This document shows positions 1 through 13,500 of a stretch of 64,000 bases of DNA, in pieces. The stretch comes from Trichoplax adhaerens (lineage: Eukaryota; Placozoa; Uniplacotomia; Trichoplacea; Trichoplacidae). Made by a program: the position numbers and the translations under genes. Numbering within the stretch: the stretch's first letter is position 1; each line of letters starts with the position of its first letter. The notes beneath the pieces were generated by a model, which did not search any database, had not been told where the DNA came from, and saw only the letters and a program-made list of their open reading frames with translations. The stretch covers positions 5,183,035 to 5,247,034 of the forward strand of contig NW_002060946.1 of the NCBI RefSeq assembly GCF_000150275.1, given 5' to 3'.

Positions 1-93
1 TTACCTTCTAGTGATTTTGATTACAGGAAATTATGCTTTCTAGGATACTAAAAACTCAATTTCAACTCTATTTGCCTATACTTACAATGATAG

Positions 94-3000
94 GAAAGTG
101 CTACGTTGGAATTACATCGAGCTTTCGGTACCGATTATCGAACGGTAGCTGCATGCCAAGTCACTTTTAGTGAGATTTTAGAGCATGGAGAAGGTAGAAT
201 CCGTGGTACAGCACAATTAGTCGGCATTGATGGTTCTTCGACAGGATTTAAATTTGCCTCTATCGAATTTTGGTACAGACTACGTGTACCTATGGAACAG
301 GCATTAAGACTTTATAAAGAACGTACTAAAGCCATTGGCTATGTTGCTAGCAATATTACTGCTAACAAGAGTCAAACTTTCAAAGAAAGTAAAATACCTG
401 AAATCCGCCAACCCTCGACACAAGAAGATTATAATGAGCTAAATGTACGAATTGTACGTTGTACTAATCTACGAACAAGAAGAGGTGGTAAGTCTATATC
501 AGTTTACCCTTTGATATAACATGATGGTCTTTTTCTACCAAGAGAGACTTATTCTTTCTTCGATGATTTCTTGTAGATGTTCAACCTTCGCCTTACTGCG
601 TCTATAAATTTTACGAATTTGATGATCACGATACAACCATTATCTCCAATTCTAATTCTCCCGAGTTCAGCGATGTTCGAAACTTTTGCCTTAACGTGGA
701 TGCTGATCTTGATGCCTACTTAAAGACAGGGGTAAGTATTTCCACCTCGCTATTAGCAGAATTCAATTAGCGTCCCAAAAGCTATGGATAGTATACTTAA
801 CGAGGACAGTAATCTGAATCCTTGTCTTCTCTTTCGATATGAAAATCTAGACATTAGATATCTATGTCTTTGACGATAGCGATCCTGAAGATGCAGCTTA
901 CCTCGGGGTAGCTAAAATTCCGTTACTACCGCTAACCCATGACAACCCAATTCAAGGCGTATTCGAATTAACCACGGTTAATAAAGTTTCTACAGTAGTG
1001 TTATAGCAACTATTTTAAGCTGTAGTAATTTTACCAACACTCGAATTAGCCAGTATGGCTAACTTTAATTTATCTGCAACCAATTACAGGGTGATAACTT
1101 AAGCAATGGTAACATCGAAATTGTGATTAGATGGATGTATACTTATTTGCCAGCAACAGAACCCAGCAAGGTACGTTTAATAAATCAAATCACCAGCAAC
1201 TATGAAAAGAATATATCATGATAGTGCCGTTAGCATAAAGAAATCGATCATCTTATAGTCCTATTTTGACTCATGGCCATGCTTTTCTTGCTTCTTAAAT
1301 GATAGATGGCGACAAAGACGCCAAGTAAAAGGACAGTGCCAGTGGAGTCGAGTATACCGATACGTCAACCATCAGCTTCCTCGACTCCAGGATACCATTT
1401 AGCAGCAATGAAAAATAATTTATCAGGACCGATACCTATGAAGTCTTTGGATGATGGACAGGATAAAACACTTTTACAAGAAGTACCGATAGAAAATCTC
1501 CGATCTTCAGCTCAACCTTCCATTTCACTGGCAGAAGCAAAACTTTCAGGTAGATTATATTCTATGCTGGATGCTTTTACACTAGCTGATAAATTTATAT
1601 GAATTAGTAATCCTTTTAAAGAGGAAATAACTTGCAGAAAATTGCGCTAGGATATGTTAGCAGGCGCAGATCGCTACTTGATATAATTCACGAATTAATG
1701 CAAGATATAAAATTGTTTTAACCGTTAGAAACAACCATTTACTAGTTAAGAATCTTATAAACTGTAGATTTAAAATGAAATTAGTTCATTCTCTGATTTT
1801 CAATTCACTACTACAACAGAACCAAAACGTAGGCCAGCTTCATCAACAACCAGTCACCAAGCTAATATTGTTCATTCTGCACCAGAAACGGAAGAAACTC
1901 CCCATGTCGATTCCAATGCCGATGATGAGATTCTAAAGTCCAAATTGGTTAACGAATTGAAGAAAACTCCACCACTTCTGCAAAGGAAATCGTCAGGATC
2001 GATCAGGCTGTTAACTCAGCAGCCGGTTATTAAAGAAGCGGTTTGTCTATCATTTATGTAAAGCTAATCATAAAAGAAAATATGGATTAATTAATTACCT
2101 TGTTGAAATATTTAGGAATTAGAAGAGGATATCGATGACGAACAACAAGAAGGATCTGCTGTTCCAATGCCTAAACCTACTCCACAACCCGCTCAAGTTG
2201 AAACTGTAAACAGGAAAATGTCCAATGATGAAGAAGAATTAGAAGATGATGATGATGAAGAAAATGTAAGATTCCGATTGTAACTCTAACACAGAAAAAA
2301 TAAGTTAAATACCAAGAGGATGAAAAGATAAATATCGCACCTAATTCATTCTGTTGTTGTGTAGTTTGACTCTGATTCCACCGTTACTGGGGAAAAAGAT
2401 GCAGTCATGAAAAGAAGAGAAAGTCAAGATTTGAAAAGTAAAAGCGATAAAGACATCTATCATGATGAAGCCGCAAAAGCTGAAGATACTATATTTGGTG
2501 ACGAAGAGGTAGAAGAAGAAGACATAGAAGATGAAGACGTAGAAGAAGAAGAAGAAGAAGAAGATGACGAAACTAGTGATGAAGATGTTGTCTTACCTGG
2601 TAGTCGTCGAAAATCAGTTCCAAAATCCAAAAGCCAGGAACTAATTGAAGTTAAGCATGAAGAAGAAATATCTGATGAAGAAGAAAGTGATATTAATAGT
2701 CAAAGAGCAAAGATTGTAACGCCTCAAGAAGAAGAATCTTCTATTACTGAAGATTCTGAAGACCAGCTTATAGTTTCACCTATGGCCACTATAAATCGAT
2801 CTACTTCCCTTCCACTCGACCCTAGAATTACGATAACGCTATCAAGCTTGCTATTCCATGATAATGAAGCTGGTCAAGCTGTACTAGATAATCCATCCGT
2901 AAAAGCTGTCTTTATTGAATATAAATTTTTGGATATTGATTCGGCAGAAACGGAAACGCCAGTCTCCTTACCAAAAGGAACTGCCTATCAGCCCATTAGC

Positions 3001-4183
3001 TTCAATTTTAGGAATGGTAAAGAGTCATAATATTAGCTGGAAAAATAGTAGCTATCATATAATATTGCATTCATTTTTGACTAATTCTTGCATCTATTGC
3101 AGTCTTTTACTTCAATAAACAAAAGGACGCATCAAGAAGAGCATTACTACGAGAAATGTTAAATCCTGATCATGAAACCCAAGGAAGGTTAGCAACTCAA
3201 AATTAGGCTATCAAATTTACATATTAAGTAGGCTAAGACTTTGGATGGAAGTAACCATAACTAAAATAGTTTCTATCATTTCCTATTTTGCGTTCAATTT
3301 CATCGATCGCATTCATTTTCCTTTATAGTATTATTCTCTCATGTACATCTTACTCATATATCTGCAGGCTTTGGTTTACTGTCGTTAGCGATCCATCAGA
3401 TGATGATGAAGAACAAGAATGTGCTGATGTTGGCTACGCCTATGTTGATTTAGTGGCTGTACGTAGAAACGATTAGAATGCTATTGCTTTAATTAAACTA
3501 CTATCCCATAATCAGAATTATCTTCTCTAATATTGCTATTTAAATTTTCCTGTCCTTGTTGCCCGAATATATAAACTATTCTTTACGAGATATATATTAC
3601 AGTAACAAATCGATTAGCAAATCATGCTTGAAGTACTTAATATATACTTATTTATTACCGCAGATATTAGACAATGAAGAGGATGTAATCAACCGAGATG
3701 TCGATGGTATGTGATATAAACTGCAGTGCTCTTCCGTCTTTATTGCGTTATTTCTGTTGATGTTGCTATTATAAATTCGAGTCATCATGCTAGCTTAGCA
3801 TTATGTAATGTAATTTCTTTATTACTTTAACTATCTTGCTAAATAAATATCAGTATTTCAGTCGTAGATGGATTATAAATAATATTACCAAATCCTCGAA
3901 TCAGTAACGAATACCCTTTAGTGCTTATACGGTACAACGTTCAGACTGCTTGTGGTTCTACTGTTCCAAGTATAAATTTGACAATTTATTAATGATTAAA
4001 ATCTGCATTGCAATGAGTCTTTGAATTACTCAGTCATTAATTTAAAATTCTCATGTTCTAGTCATGAATAGTGAATGCGATGTGCTTGGAACAATTACTG
4101 TCACCGTGGAAGCTTTAGATGCCCTCATAAGTGTTACTAAAGAAGGCAAAAAGAGCAAGAAAACGAAGAAAGGAAAGCGTTAA
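94..4183 (+). CDS. RPGRIP1L: RPGRIP1L-like ciliary transition-zone protein, 3' part of gene (12 exons, 787 codons)
   Basis: Scaffold protein of the ciliary transition zone/basal body in the RPGRIP1/RPGRIP1L family. Exons read: 94-487, 577-731, 851-976, 1090-1170, 1306-1549, 1820-2040, 2116-2265, 2365-3016, 3103-3187, 3368-3458, 3664-3706, 4062-4183 (TAA). Phases match at every junction and the total is 788 codons including stop. The N-terminal part begins with family signature ELHRAFGTDYRTVAA and runs on to EFWYRLRVPMEQALRLYKER (first C2 domain, about residues 1-115). A second C2 domain follows (NELNVRIVRCTNLRTRRGG to VFELTT, about 118-225). Next is a low-complexity linker very rich in Glu and Asp (about 400-595). 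The C-terminal RPGR-interacting C2-like domain occupies about 600-787, with FTVVSDPSDDDEEQECADVG and a near-terminal ITVTVEALDAL. The protein ends in a Lys-rich tail. The human protein is about 1,300 residues, so the coiled-coil N-terminal half lies upstream of the window; an in-frame TAG just before position 94 shows that this is an exon border. The assignment as RPGRIP1L rather than RPGRIP1 follows from a single ancestral gene being expected outside vertebrates. Confidence 0.93.
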
Positions 4184-4217
4184 TTTCGACAATTACCACA
4201 TCACCCTAATTTAAGAT

Positions 4218-4223
4218 AATAAA
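4218..4223 (+). terminator. Probable polyadenylation signal of the RPGRIP1L-like gene
   Basis: An AATAAA hexamer lies 35 bases after the TAA stop of the RPGRIP1L-like gene. This is the first such hexamer downstream. A short 3' UTR is typical of compact invertebrate genes. AATAAA also arises easily by chance in DNA this AT-rich, so the call rests mostly on position. Confidence 0.45.
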
Positions 4224-4668
4224 TCAAATCTAGCTTTAAATTATTATGTACAATCAGATATGCTCTACTCAAATTGGAGGAGAAATGCATAAGATCACAA
4301 AAATATATATTCTGGAGTCATGTTGCCTAATTTACCTATGAAGCATAACCTGTAATCCAAAAAATCATTTTGACTCTGTCACAAGGATTACTAAGTACGG
4401 GATTCATATGTATTACTTTATAATTAGTAAATCATTAGTAGATTCCCATAAAAGTAATTCTTTTGCTTAATTTTCTATCTATTGTACTGTATATTTTTAA
4501 AATTATGGTATATAAGTTATTTATTAGTCGTTATAGTAAGATGAATCCAAGTGATATATTCAAGGTTATAATCAAAATTTCTGTTTAAGAGAACAGTTCG
4601 ACCAATTTATAATTTTAGTGCACTAAATAAATGTATTATTGACCAAATAACCTATCCCACCTTAAGCA

Positions 4669-4880
4669 TATATTAGTGGATTATCTACAATATTATACTG
4701 TTCGATAATTAATATACATATATATATATAATCGACATTGATTAGATAGTTTTTATTGGATCTCTACTAGAGATCGGTGGCAATAAAATGTAATTATTGT
4801 ATTTTGTAGATACATTAGTAGATTTCTACAATATCATTCGATTCGATAATTCTTTACATAATCAGCGATAATTAAATAGC
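4669..4880. repeat. Diverged direct duplication, period about 140 bp
   Basis: The text ATTAGTGGATTATCTACAAT near 4672 recurs as ATTAGTAGATTTCTACAAT near 4813. Both are followed by a similar stretch containing TTCGATAATT and then a run with GATTAGATAG or AATTAAATAG. Copies differ at many positions and by small indels, so this is an old local duplication. Confidence 0.55.
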
Positions 4881-5434
4881 TCAATAATTTAAACTATCAT
4901 TTGTACAGAAATTTTATAATCAGCAAATCGTAATCGTAGCTGTCTCATCGGAGTATTTTATATTTTAGATTGTTAAATGAAGGTATTTTCTTTGCATCTA
5001 GCTACTGCATAAGATTCATTTATATTTCATGGTAGCAACGTGCTCTGACTTAAGTTAATAAATATATAGGATATGAAATACATCCTACATGCACCTATGA
5101 TATAAAAATATTGTACTACAATTTTTTTCATTAATTATCTTTAATTAATAAATAATTTCGCCAATTACGTGATTACTAGCAAATTTATGCTCAATATCTT
5201 ATTTAAACCGGACTGGTTGAAATTTTTTAGTCTTGTTATAATTGCTTCCTTCCTAGCTAGTTATAATTGGATACTATACTTTCCATTCTCAAGTACTATA
5301 TAACTCTCTAATGCACTATAATATGAATTACAAAAATTTCTGAAATAGATTATTTGCAGTACCGGTGCGCAAGATCGATCATCGATAACAATTATTTCAA
5401 TTTATGATACTAGTGGTAAAATTCCGCAAGTGTA

Positions 5435-5600
5435 GTTATATCATGTTCTCAGTAAGCAAATGTAAGTATTTAGCCCGCACATCCTAATATTCTAGCAAAC
5501 ATCAACGAAATTCATCATCAGTTATATCATGTACACAGTAAGCAAATGTAGAAATTTAGCTGCATATCCTAAAAGTCTGGCATATGTCAATGAAAAGTAT
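5435..5600. repeat. Two-copy diverged tandem repeat, period about 86 bp
   Basis: GTTATATCATG followed by CAGTAAGCAAATGTA occurs at about 5435 and again at 5521. Each copy continues into a similar block with ATTTAGC, then ATCCTAA, then a CATxTCAAxGAAA-like end. Identity is clearly above background but imperfect. Confidence 0.65.
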
Positions 5601-7575
5601 TCGATATACAGCTATGACAATAAAAGTAATAATTCTTTGACGATTTCCTACTCCAATCATTTTCAAGAATGCTATTATAAGCTATAATCTCATTCATTGT
5701 GTGTTTACAGCTATACTAAATAAGTTGATAAGGAATACTAATAAATTTAAACTACCGGCTCTGCATTCCATAGTTGCAATCAAGTATTAAATTATCCTAG
5801 AAAATCGGAGCGCAAATCTAAGTGGAGTAGATGATCACGACTCTGCTTAAAAATATAAAATCATTTCTGATAGTGTCGTATTTAACGTGGAAATGAATCT
5901 TGCAAATGAAATGATGTCTAAAAATATAAGTAGATTGTAAAATAAGAATTACTTCATAACAGTTTATAATCGCCATAAATAATTTAGGAATGTTATTTTA
6001 AGAGATAATTTCAGTATGAATTTTTCCCGCACTCATACTAAACAAAATGACAAGAAACATCGATAAATTAAATATTACTAGTATTGCATTTCTTGATCAT
6101 TGACTGGTAACAAGCAATCCTAGAATAAGTGTAATATTAGATAACGAAAGTCTTGTAATTTAATAATATTCGAGCTAATTTAAACATGTAAATTATACTA
6201 TATTCATTATCGATATACTAAATACTACTGTTATAGTTATTAATTGATTAATGATTCTACAGAATAGCATATTAATTGCTACTATATTGATCAATCTATC
6301 TGCTATTGTACTAACTGTGACCCCGTTGTTGGCTCTAGCAAACAAAATAACGATATAATCAACGAAAAAGATGAAAAGTAGAGTCTATTCCGCTGCACAA
6401 TTTTAAAGTACTTAATATCATCCTAATAATTCCCTGAAAGAAGCTTTCATTGATCACAACCATCATGATCATCGCAGTTGTATCCTTGGACAGTAATTAG
6501 AATAAGTGCAAAAGAAATTCTCTAATAAGAAAATATTAGAGTCAAGTAGTTTAATAGAATATCAATACAACAAGAAAATTATCCAGTAATATCCTGTCTA
6601 CCTAGATAATAATGAAAATCGTTATCCTAGAATTGAATAAATACTTTATTGTCTTTATCCAACCTATTAAAGGAAAAGGAACAAATAATGCTATTTTAAT
6701 TTGTATAGGCGTAGTGCTATAATATAATCACCGAATAACAGTTTGTCCAGCAGTTTTCTAATTAAGGCAAAAATTCAATTGTCACGCTAGCATTAAGAAA
6801 AAAATTAATACCCTCACCAGTCTAGAATACAACCATTGACATTAATGAACAGATGATTGATACACGACTTTGAAGCTATTTAGGTTATAATTAATTCGAT
6901 TCTGTATCCATTCTTTCTTTGCGAAAGCCTGAACGATCATAGAATTGTAAACGAGTAGTTTTTATTATTTTTTCCTCTCTCTTTTCTCAAATCCCCATAA
7001 AGAAGTTCCCACCATCGTTAATACTATTGAATAGCAAATCTATTTATAGATGACGCTGTTGATTTAGTTATTTTCGGTCTAGTAATTTCAATCGCATTTC
7101 CATTCGATTTTCGCTTCAATGAGTTAAAGTATCTAGGAACGATACCATCGAATGATTGCTATGGCTTATACGATGGTAGCTTAACATAATTCAAAATAAG
7201 CTTGCCATATGGTTGCGATATGTTCGCTATACATTGGAAACAATGTCAATACGTCGCTGAATCGAATTCGATTACATTAGCATAAAGAGATTCTTCTCAA
7301 TGATCTTGTACTTATTGGCAAGTACTAGCTAGAAAATCATCTAAAATATTATTAATAGTATCTGTGCATTACCAGTACTTGATTTAAGAATCAACTATTA
7401 TTCCCACGGTTAGTATTCTTTCCTTCAGTTCATTTCTCAATTATTTCAACTGTATCCTGCTACGTTGATCTTATTTTCTAATCATTATCTGTTACTAATA
7501 TAAAGAAAGAAAAATTTTTACCATCCCATTATTTTGTCTTCAATTGCACTTAAAAATAGTACCGTACCAATCAAA

Positions 7576-10500
7576 ATGGAATCACGACTAACGCATAAAT
7601 TGAGTATGGTAGATTTACTTGCTCAATCCAAGAAAGAAGCTAAGAAAGAAGGCTATGAATCTTCATCAGCCATCATTGAAGCAGCTAATCGTTGGAATTA
7701 TACAGCTAAAGGTGAGTAGAGGACGATTGTCGAGGCTATTGATTTTTTAATAACGAGGAAAACTTTAATATTGTTATAGAAATAGTAAGGTCATTGGAAT
7801 TTCCTTCTTTATTCAGTAATCTTTTAATGAGCTATTTCAACCTCAACAACCAAAAAACGATGACTATTTGTTTATTAAAGTAATCAACTCCACCATAGAA
7901 AGGTAGAAACAGGGCTTACTTAAAAATAACACGATTTAAAATATCGATCCATTCAGGTCATTTCTTCTACAAGCATGCAACTATTTACTAATACTAGTAA
8001 TAAGTGGATATTAGTATTTATCCTTAGTCCGATCGAGCAATACTTTCACATTCATTCTGTCCTATTTTTGACTATTTAATCATTACAGCATAACCATAAC
8101 ATACAATCATTTTGAAGTTAGGACTACTCCTATTAGACGTGAAAGAATTTTCTACACTTTACAGAAAGTATCACAACTGAAACTAGTCAATAGATTTTAT
8201 CAAAGTATTTGTATATAAAGCTGACAAAATTCAAATTTTTAATTGGTAAAAGAATCTAAAGTTTTTATGAGTAAGAAATGGGAAGCTCTACTGTACTTAT
8301 AGCTATCATTGATGATGTAATCCTGTCTCAAATAGTCCATAACTGACGACTATTTCAGGGCTCTAGACTTTGTTTATTATTCTTATATTAACAGCAAGTT
8401 TATGATACTGGACTCTGGATTATGCAACAATTCTAACCATTATCGACAGGAAAACAAAAATTAAGTAGTGATGCTTATAAATATCATTAGTAATGGAATT
8501 CATATTCAAAACTTCCCGCTAATTAATATCTCAAGGCTGTAAGCTTTGTTAAAAATATCATCAGTGATATAATTCAGTTTTAAAAATCTCTGCTAATTAA
8601 TATCTCAAGACTCTTAAGCTCTGTTTATTTTTTCTTAAATTAATAGTAGGTTTATGATACTAGAAGTAGATTACATAACAATCTTATATGGTATTTCATA
8701 GATAGAAAAATCTCAAGTGTTAAATATGTACCACTGATAATATAACCTAGTTTTAAAACGTAATCTACTAATATCTTAAGACTCTCGACTTTGTTTATAA
8801 TTCCCAAAGTATGTTTATGATGTTAAAATTTGATTTGCACAGTAGTTTTTGCACTTAACAGGGAGAAAAATGGAGCTATTCGCATATTTATAAGTCTCTT
8901 TAATTTAATACTTGTATTTCAATTTAAAAAATGCTCCTAACCAATTAGTGTTACTATAACTCCCGAACACCTTGAGTTATACCTATGTTAGGCTTACTTA
9001 CGACATTGAAATATGTTGTGCATATCAAACTCGTAATTTATAGTGAGAAAATGAGAATACTAATCTATATTTAATGACTTATAATATCTCTCCCAACTAT
9101 CATTAACGAAAGATCGAGCATCTAGTTCCTACTTGTATGTTAAATTGGGTGAGACTATTATTCGATAATCACAAGAACTGAATTTATAGGAAGAAATAAA
9201 GGTATGAATTGCCTCGAATAGATTAAATGCAAACTTCAGAAAGATTCCTAACCGATAACTTTAGCAGGAAGACTTGAGACTTAAATACTCAAGTATTAAA
9301 AGAAAGGATTAAAAAACACTTAATGGACACGTAGAAAAAAGAACCTTAATCTACGGAAAATACAATATCGATATTCACTTTAGTTATAGGAAATTTCCAG
9401 ACCAAATAGCAGAACTAGCAAGGCTGATAGTTCATTTCAATATTTGCCTATTAAATCAATAATATTCTAGTTTAGCTTTATACAATCACTTACTGCTTCC
9501 TGAGTATGAAGTAAGGTAGCCAATAGGCAAAGACTCGTTATACCATTCCTCCTACTTTATTTAAACTTTAAGAAGGCCTTAGCTAATTAATATTACTACC
9601 CTAACAAACCAAGTTTTACTACATCCATATCTTTCTAACTCGGATAATAATAAATATGGAATAAGCAAAACAGGGACTAATTGAAGAACATGAACTTGCT
9701 TACCTATCATTCCTTCATAATTATGTCGTGGTGATGGAAACGGAACAATTGATGGCATTTAATTTATTATAAGGTACAGTTAACGTGCCATAAAAAGCTC
9801 GAGATTGCAATTAAATCTGGCAGAATTCAATGAAATAAACCGCAAAATGTTACGACCTCATTGAACTATTTTCTCAGAAAAGAACTTATTCGTTAACACT
9901 GCTTCTATGGAGAAGAAATATTGCGTTGAAAACATAAAAATAGAGTCATTGGTCGGATTTATAAACATAAATAGTCCATAATATAATCAATTCTCCAAAC
10001 GTTGGTTTAACTAACTAAATTTGTCTTGATTTTATAGTATAGTAATAGAAGTAGCTAGTTTCGTTACTGAATAGAATTAAGATAATGACAGACTGTATTT
10101 GATCTCTTTAAATCATTTCTAGTCATGTCTTCAATATTTGCAGATAAACAGATTCAGCTAGTTTAATTGATCTACCAAGTTTCTTCACAATCCTGATTTG
10201 CTGTCTTGCAAAATAATTATTCTTTAACCAATAATAATAAATAGCTCAATTTTAAGTATTTCCATAGAATTTAGTTCCATCAGTAAACCATGTATCAATA
10301 AAATTACTAAATACCTTCACTATAGGCTGTTCATGGTCTAGATCAAATATCTGTTACTATTAAAAGTGGATAGCCATGTCAATTTTTCGATCACATCTCG
10401 CTTAATGGAGGCACTTTTACTCTTATGCGATTTCTTAGGTTCTGAGCTAAATAGATCTAATTATTCTGACATTGATAGTATCAGAATTGATTATCTTCTT

Positions 10501-13500
10501 TGCTACATCAACTTGCTGTATCGGCAAAATGATTTTTGCTATTACAGAGCACTGTTTATCTAGTTAATTTCTTGACTGTAATCACCGTTTTCAGCTAAAT
10601 AGATCTGGCAATAACAATCTGACAACTCTAGAATAGATAGATCTTATACTAAGTCGATTTAACGTAAAAAATAAAGAACGATTTTTGCTGCATTAAAAAT
10701 ATTGGCAGCCACCTCTGCCTTAATAGAGATACATTGCTTTGATGGTATTTATATATATACATGCTTTAAGCCTTTTATTATAGCAATAATATCGATAGCA
10801 TTGAATAGTATTTTTAATAAATCGACCTGTCATATTGACAAAACACGACTTGACCATAATACTTTACTAGTTATTCTTTTCGGCTAAGTAAATGTGATAG
10901 TTGGACCTGAAATGGTATCGATGAAATTAATTCTTAACTGCATAGCCTAGTGATGAGAATAAAACAAAAGTTTTCTACTATTAAATATTGGATTCATTTT
11001 TTTAACACTGTATCACCAAATAGTAATTATTTTCGACATCTAATTATTGAAGGGTAATCATATGCTAAATAAATCTTTGCTAATAACACAAGATTTTTAA
11101 TATCGAGCATTACCCGTTAAATCAAATCCTTAATTGTGCATGGTTTCTCTTGATAAAAATTACTTTACATGATTTCTAACCAAACAGACCAATGCTACTA
11201 ACACAAGATATTTAATATTGAGTCTTATCTGTTAACTAGAATCCATAATTGTCCATGGCATTCTTAATAAAGTTCATTTTCTGTGATTTTCAACCAAACA
11301 GATTTACTTTTGGAATAAAAACATTAAAAAGCTAGAGCTCATTTATAGGATTCAAATTACTGCTCTAATAAAATAGTAAATCTAAGGTAGACAAGAATAA
11401 TTTGATTTTTAGAATATTTTCACTGTAATCAACTAGGTAGTCATTATGAAACTATCCAACCCAGTCGATTAATTTTGAATGTTATTAAGTACAGGCTGAC
11501 TTGCATTGCGCTTGTAGCATACAACTATTCTGCAGCCTACTGTCGTATGCAAAAATTTATCTTTCTAATGATTGCATAAATATTTCATGATTATTTTGTA
11601 AGATACGCGTAGGCATAAATATCTTAATGTGTATCTAAGACAAATATATGTGCGCCATAAAATTTAAATCTGAAGAAAACGTCAGCGGACATTAACAGCT
11701 TTTATTACAATTTATTGGGAGTCTAATATCAATAGAGGAAACTCGCATTACATACAACTGGCAAAACATCTTCTCGCATCTTACCCGTAGCTATAGCTTC
11801 TTAATTAGTACAGTAGAAACTTCTACTAACTCTATTGTGTGATATATTAATTTCATCTACATTTCCAAATGTGGCATGGATACCAACTGATTACGTTATT
11901 CATATATTTTCACTTGACAACTTTATTATAATCATCATGATCGATAAGGTATCTCTACTAATATAGGATTTCCTAAACTAATATCAATAGCTATTGCAGT
12001 TAGTTAATCTCGCTAGCATTACAATGTGTCACTATATAGTACAGATGCCATTCATTTTATGTGCACATTTATATATTAAAGCTGAAAATTTAACAATTTT
12101 TCTTATGATACTGTGATGATACTAGGACCATCCCGTTGGAACGATTACTTTCCTGCTGCCAAAGGCAATAGACAATCTCCCATTAATATAAATGTAGATA
12201 ACCAGCATTGTGATGGAGATTTAAAGGAAGATCCACTCGATATTCGATATATTCACAGCCGAACAAACGCAATCAAGAATACTGGCAATACTATTCGAAT
12301 TTCATTTAGTCCCGGATCAAGTAAGCTTTAAAGAAAACTGTCTTATAGCACAACCATTTTATGTTTAAAAATGTAGCGCCAAAATAAATGCTAACTAATG
12401 ATATTGCAGTACCTTAAGGATGATTCTTAAAGTTGAATATGGAGAATAAAATTGCCTACAACAGAATACTAAGATACATTCTTCTAATGTAAAATTATTA
12501 TGAGTGTAATGTACAGTAAAGAATCATCCATGCCAAGATTTGATAATAATGATCCTCTAATGCAAAGACTATGAAGTAAATCTAACCTGTATTAGATGAT
12601 CAAGGTATATTGCTCCTAATAAAAAACGATCACCAGTGCAGTGTGGAAACCATTGATTTCAAGACACTGATGATAGCAATTCTCTAGTCCAAGTACTGGG
12701 AGTAGATCTGTCTAACGTCAGATGATCATGATACTTTATTTCACACAAATTCATAATAGATCTAACTTAGGAAATTGTATGCTATTTCACATAGTAAAAA
12801 ATCTTATTTATCCATAATTGGAGTTATAAGATGACTAGGTAAAGATGATCTTCCACATCCATATTAAGAGATAGAATGATTTCATTTGAATACTTAATGC
12901 TATGGAATCATCTAATTTTATTTTTCAATTATAATTACTTACTTTTACATTACTATGCATATCAAGTATCTAGACTGATCTTGTTATATCCATAATTTTG
13001 ACCGTTCATTTATTAGCCATTCAAGGAGGGCCATTAGAACATCAATATGAATTACTACATTGCTCGTTTCATTGGGGTAAAACAAACAGCCGTGGTTCTG
13101 AACATACAGTTATTGGCAAGCAATTTCCTATGGAAGTCAGTATGAAATAATCTCTCATGAATTAGCTATGCTTTTCATTAGATTCAATTTCGAACTCAAT
13201 GATGAGAAATAATAATAAAAAATGAGAAAAGAAACATGGCCGATACCCCTAATCGTGTTATTATAGAGAATTAGGAGCTATTATACCTTCGGAAAATGAG
13301 CCAGCTTTTATTTCAATTACTAATTAAACACATGCTATTTTCGTCGTCGGATGCTAGGTCCAACTTCTGCATTGGAACACAAGTTTATATAAGCAGGCTG
13401 AAGATGCTATGACAGCTCCACAAGGTCTTGCAATCATGGCAGCTTTTATTCAGGTAAATTAAGCAATCAACGCCGATTTGTATAACTTGACATGAAGTTA

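Larger units (their letters stand above)
4224..7575. other. Intergenic region between the RPGRIP1L-like gene and the CARP gene
   Basis: No gene is seen. The DNA is AT-rich and stop-dense in all frames. It contains two low-copy diverged direct repeats, listed separately (about 4.67-4.88 kb and 5.43-5.60 kb), and a short (TA)n tract near 4721. The promoter of the downstream carbonic anhydrase-related gene should lie in the last part, but no clear core element could be picked out. Confidence 0.5.
7712..12125 (+). other. Large first intron of the CARP gene
   Basis: A 4.4-kb intron between a GTGAGT donor and an acceptor ending in ACTAG, joining RWNYTAK to GPSRWNDYF. The other introns of this gene are roughly 200-750 bp. 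It holds no recognised coding sequence; short open frames near 10.37 and 10.70 kb look like chance. It contains diverged tandem repeats at about 8.33-8.83 kb and 11.05-11.31 kb, and a further stretch at 10.1-10.7 kb where CTAAATAGATC and TTTTTGCT phrases recur loosely. Confidence 0.7.
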
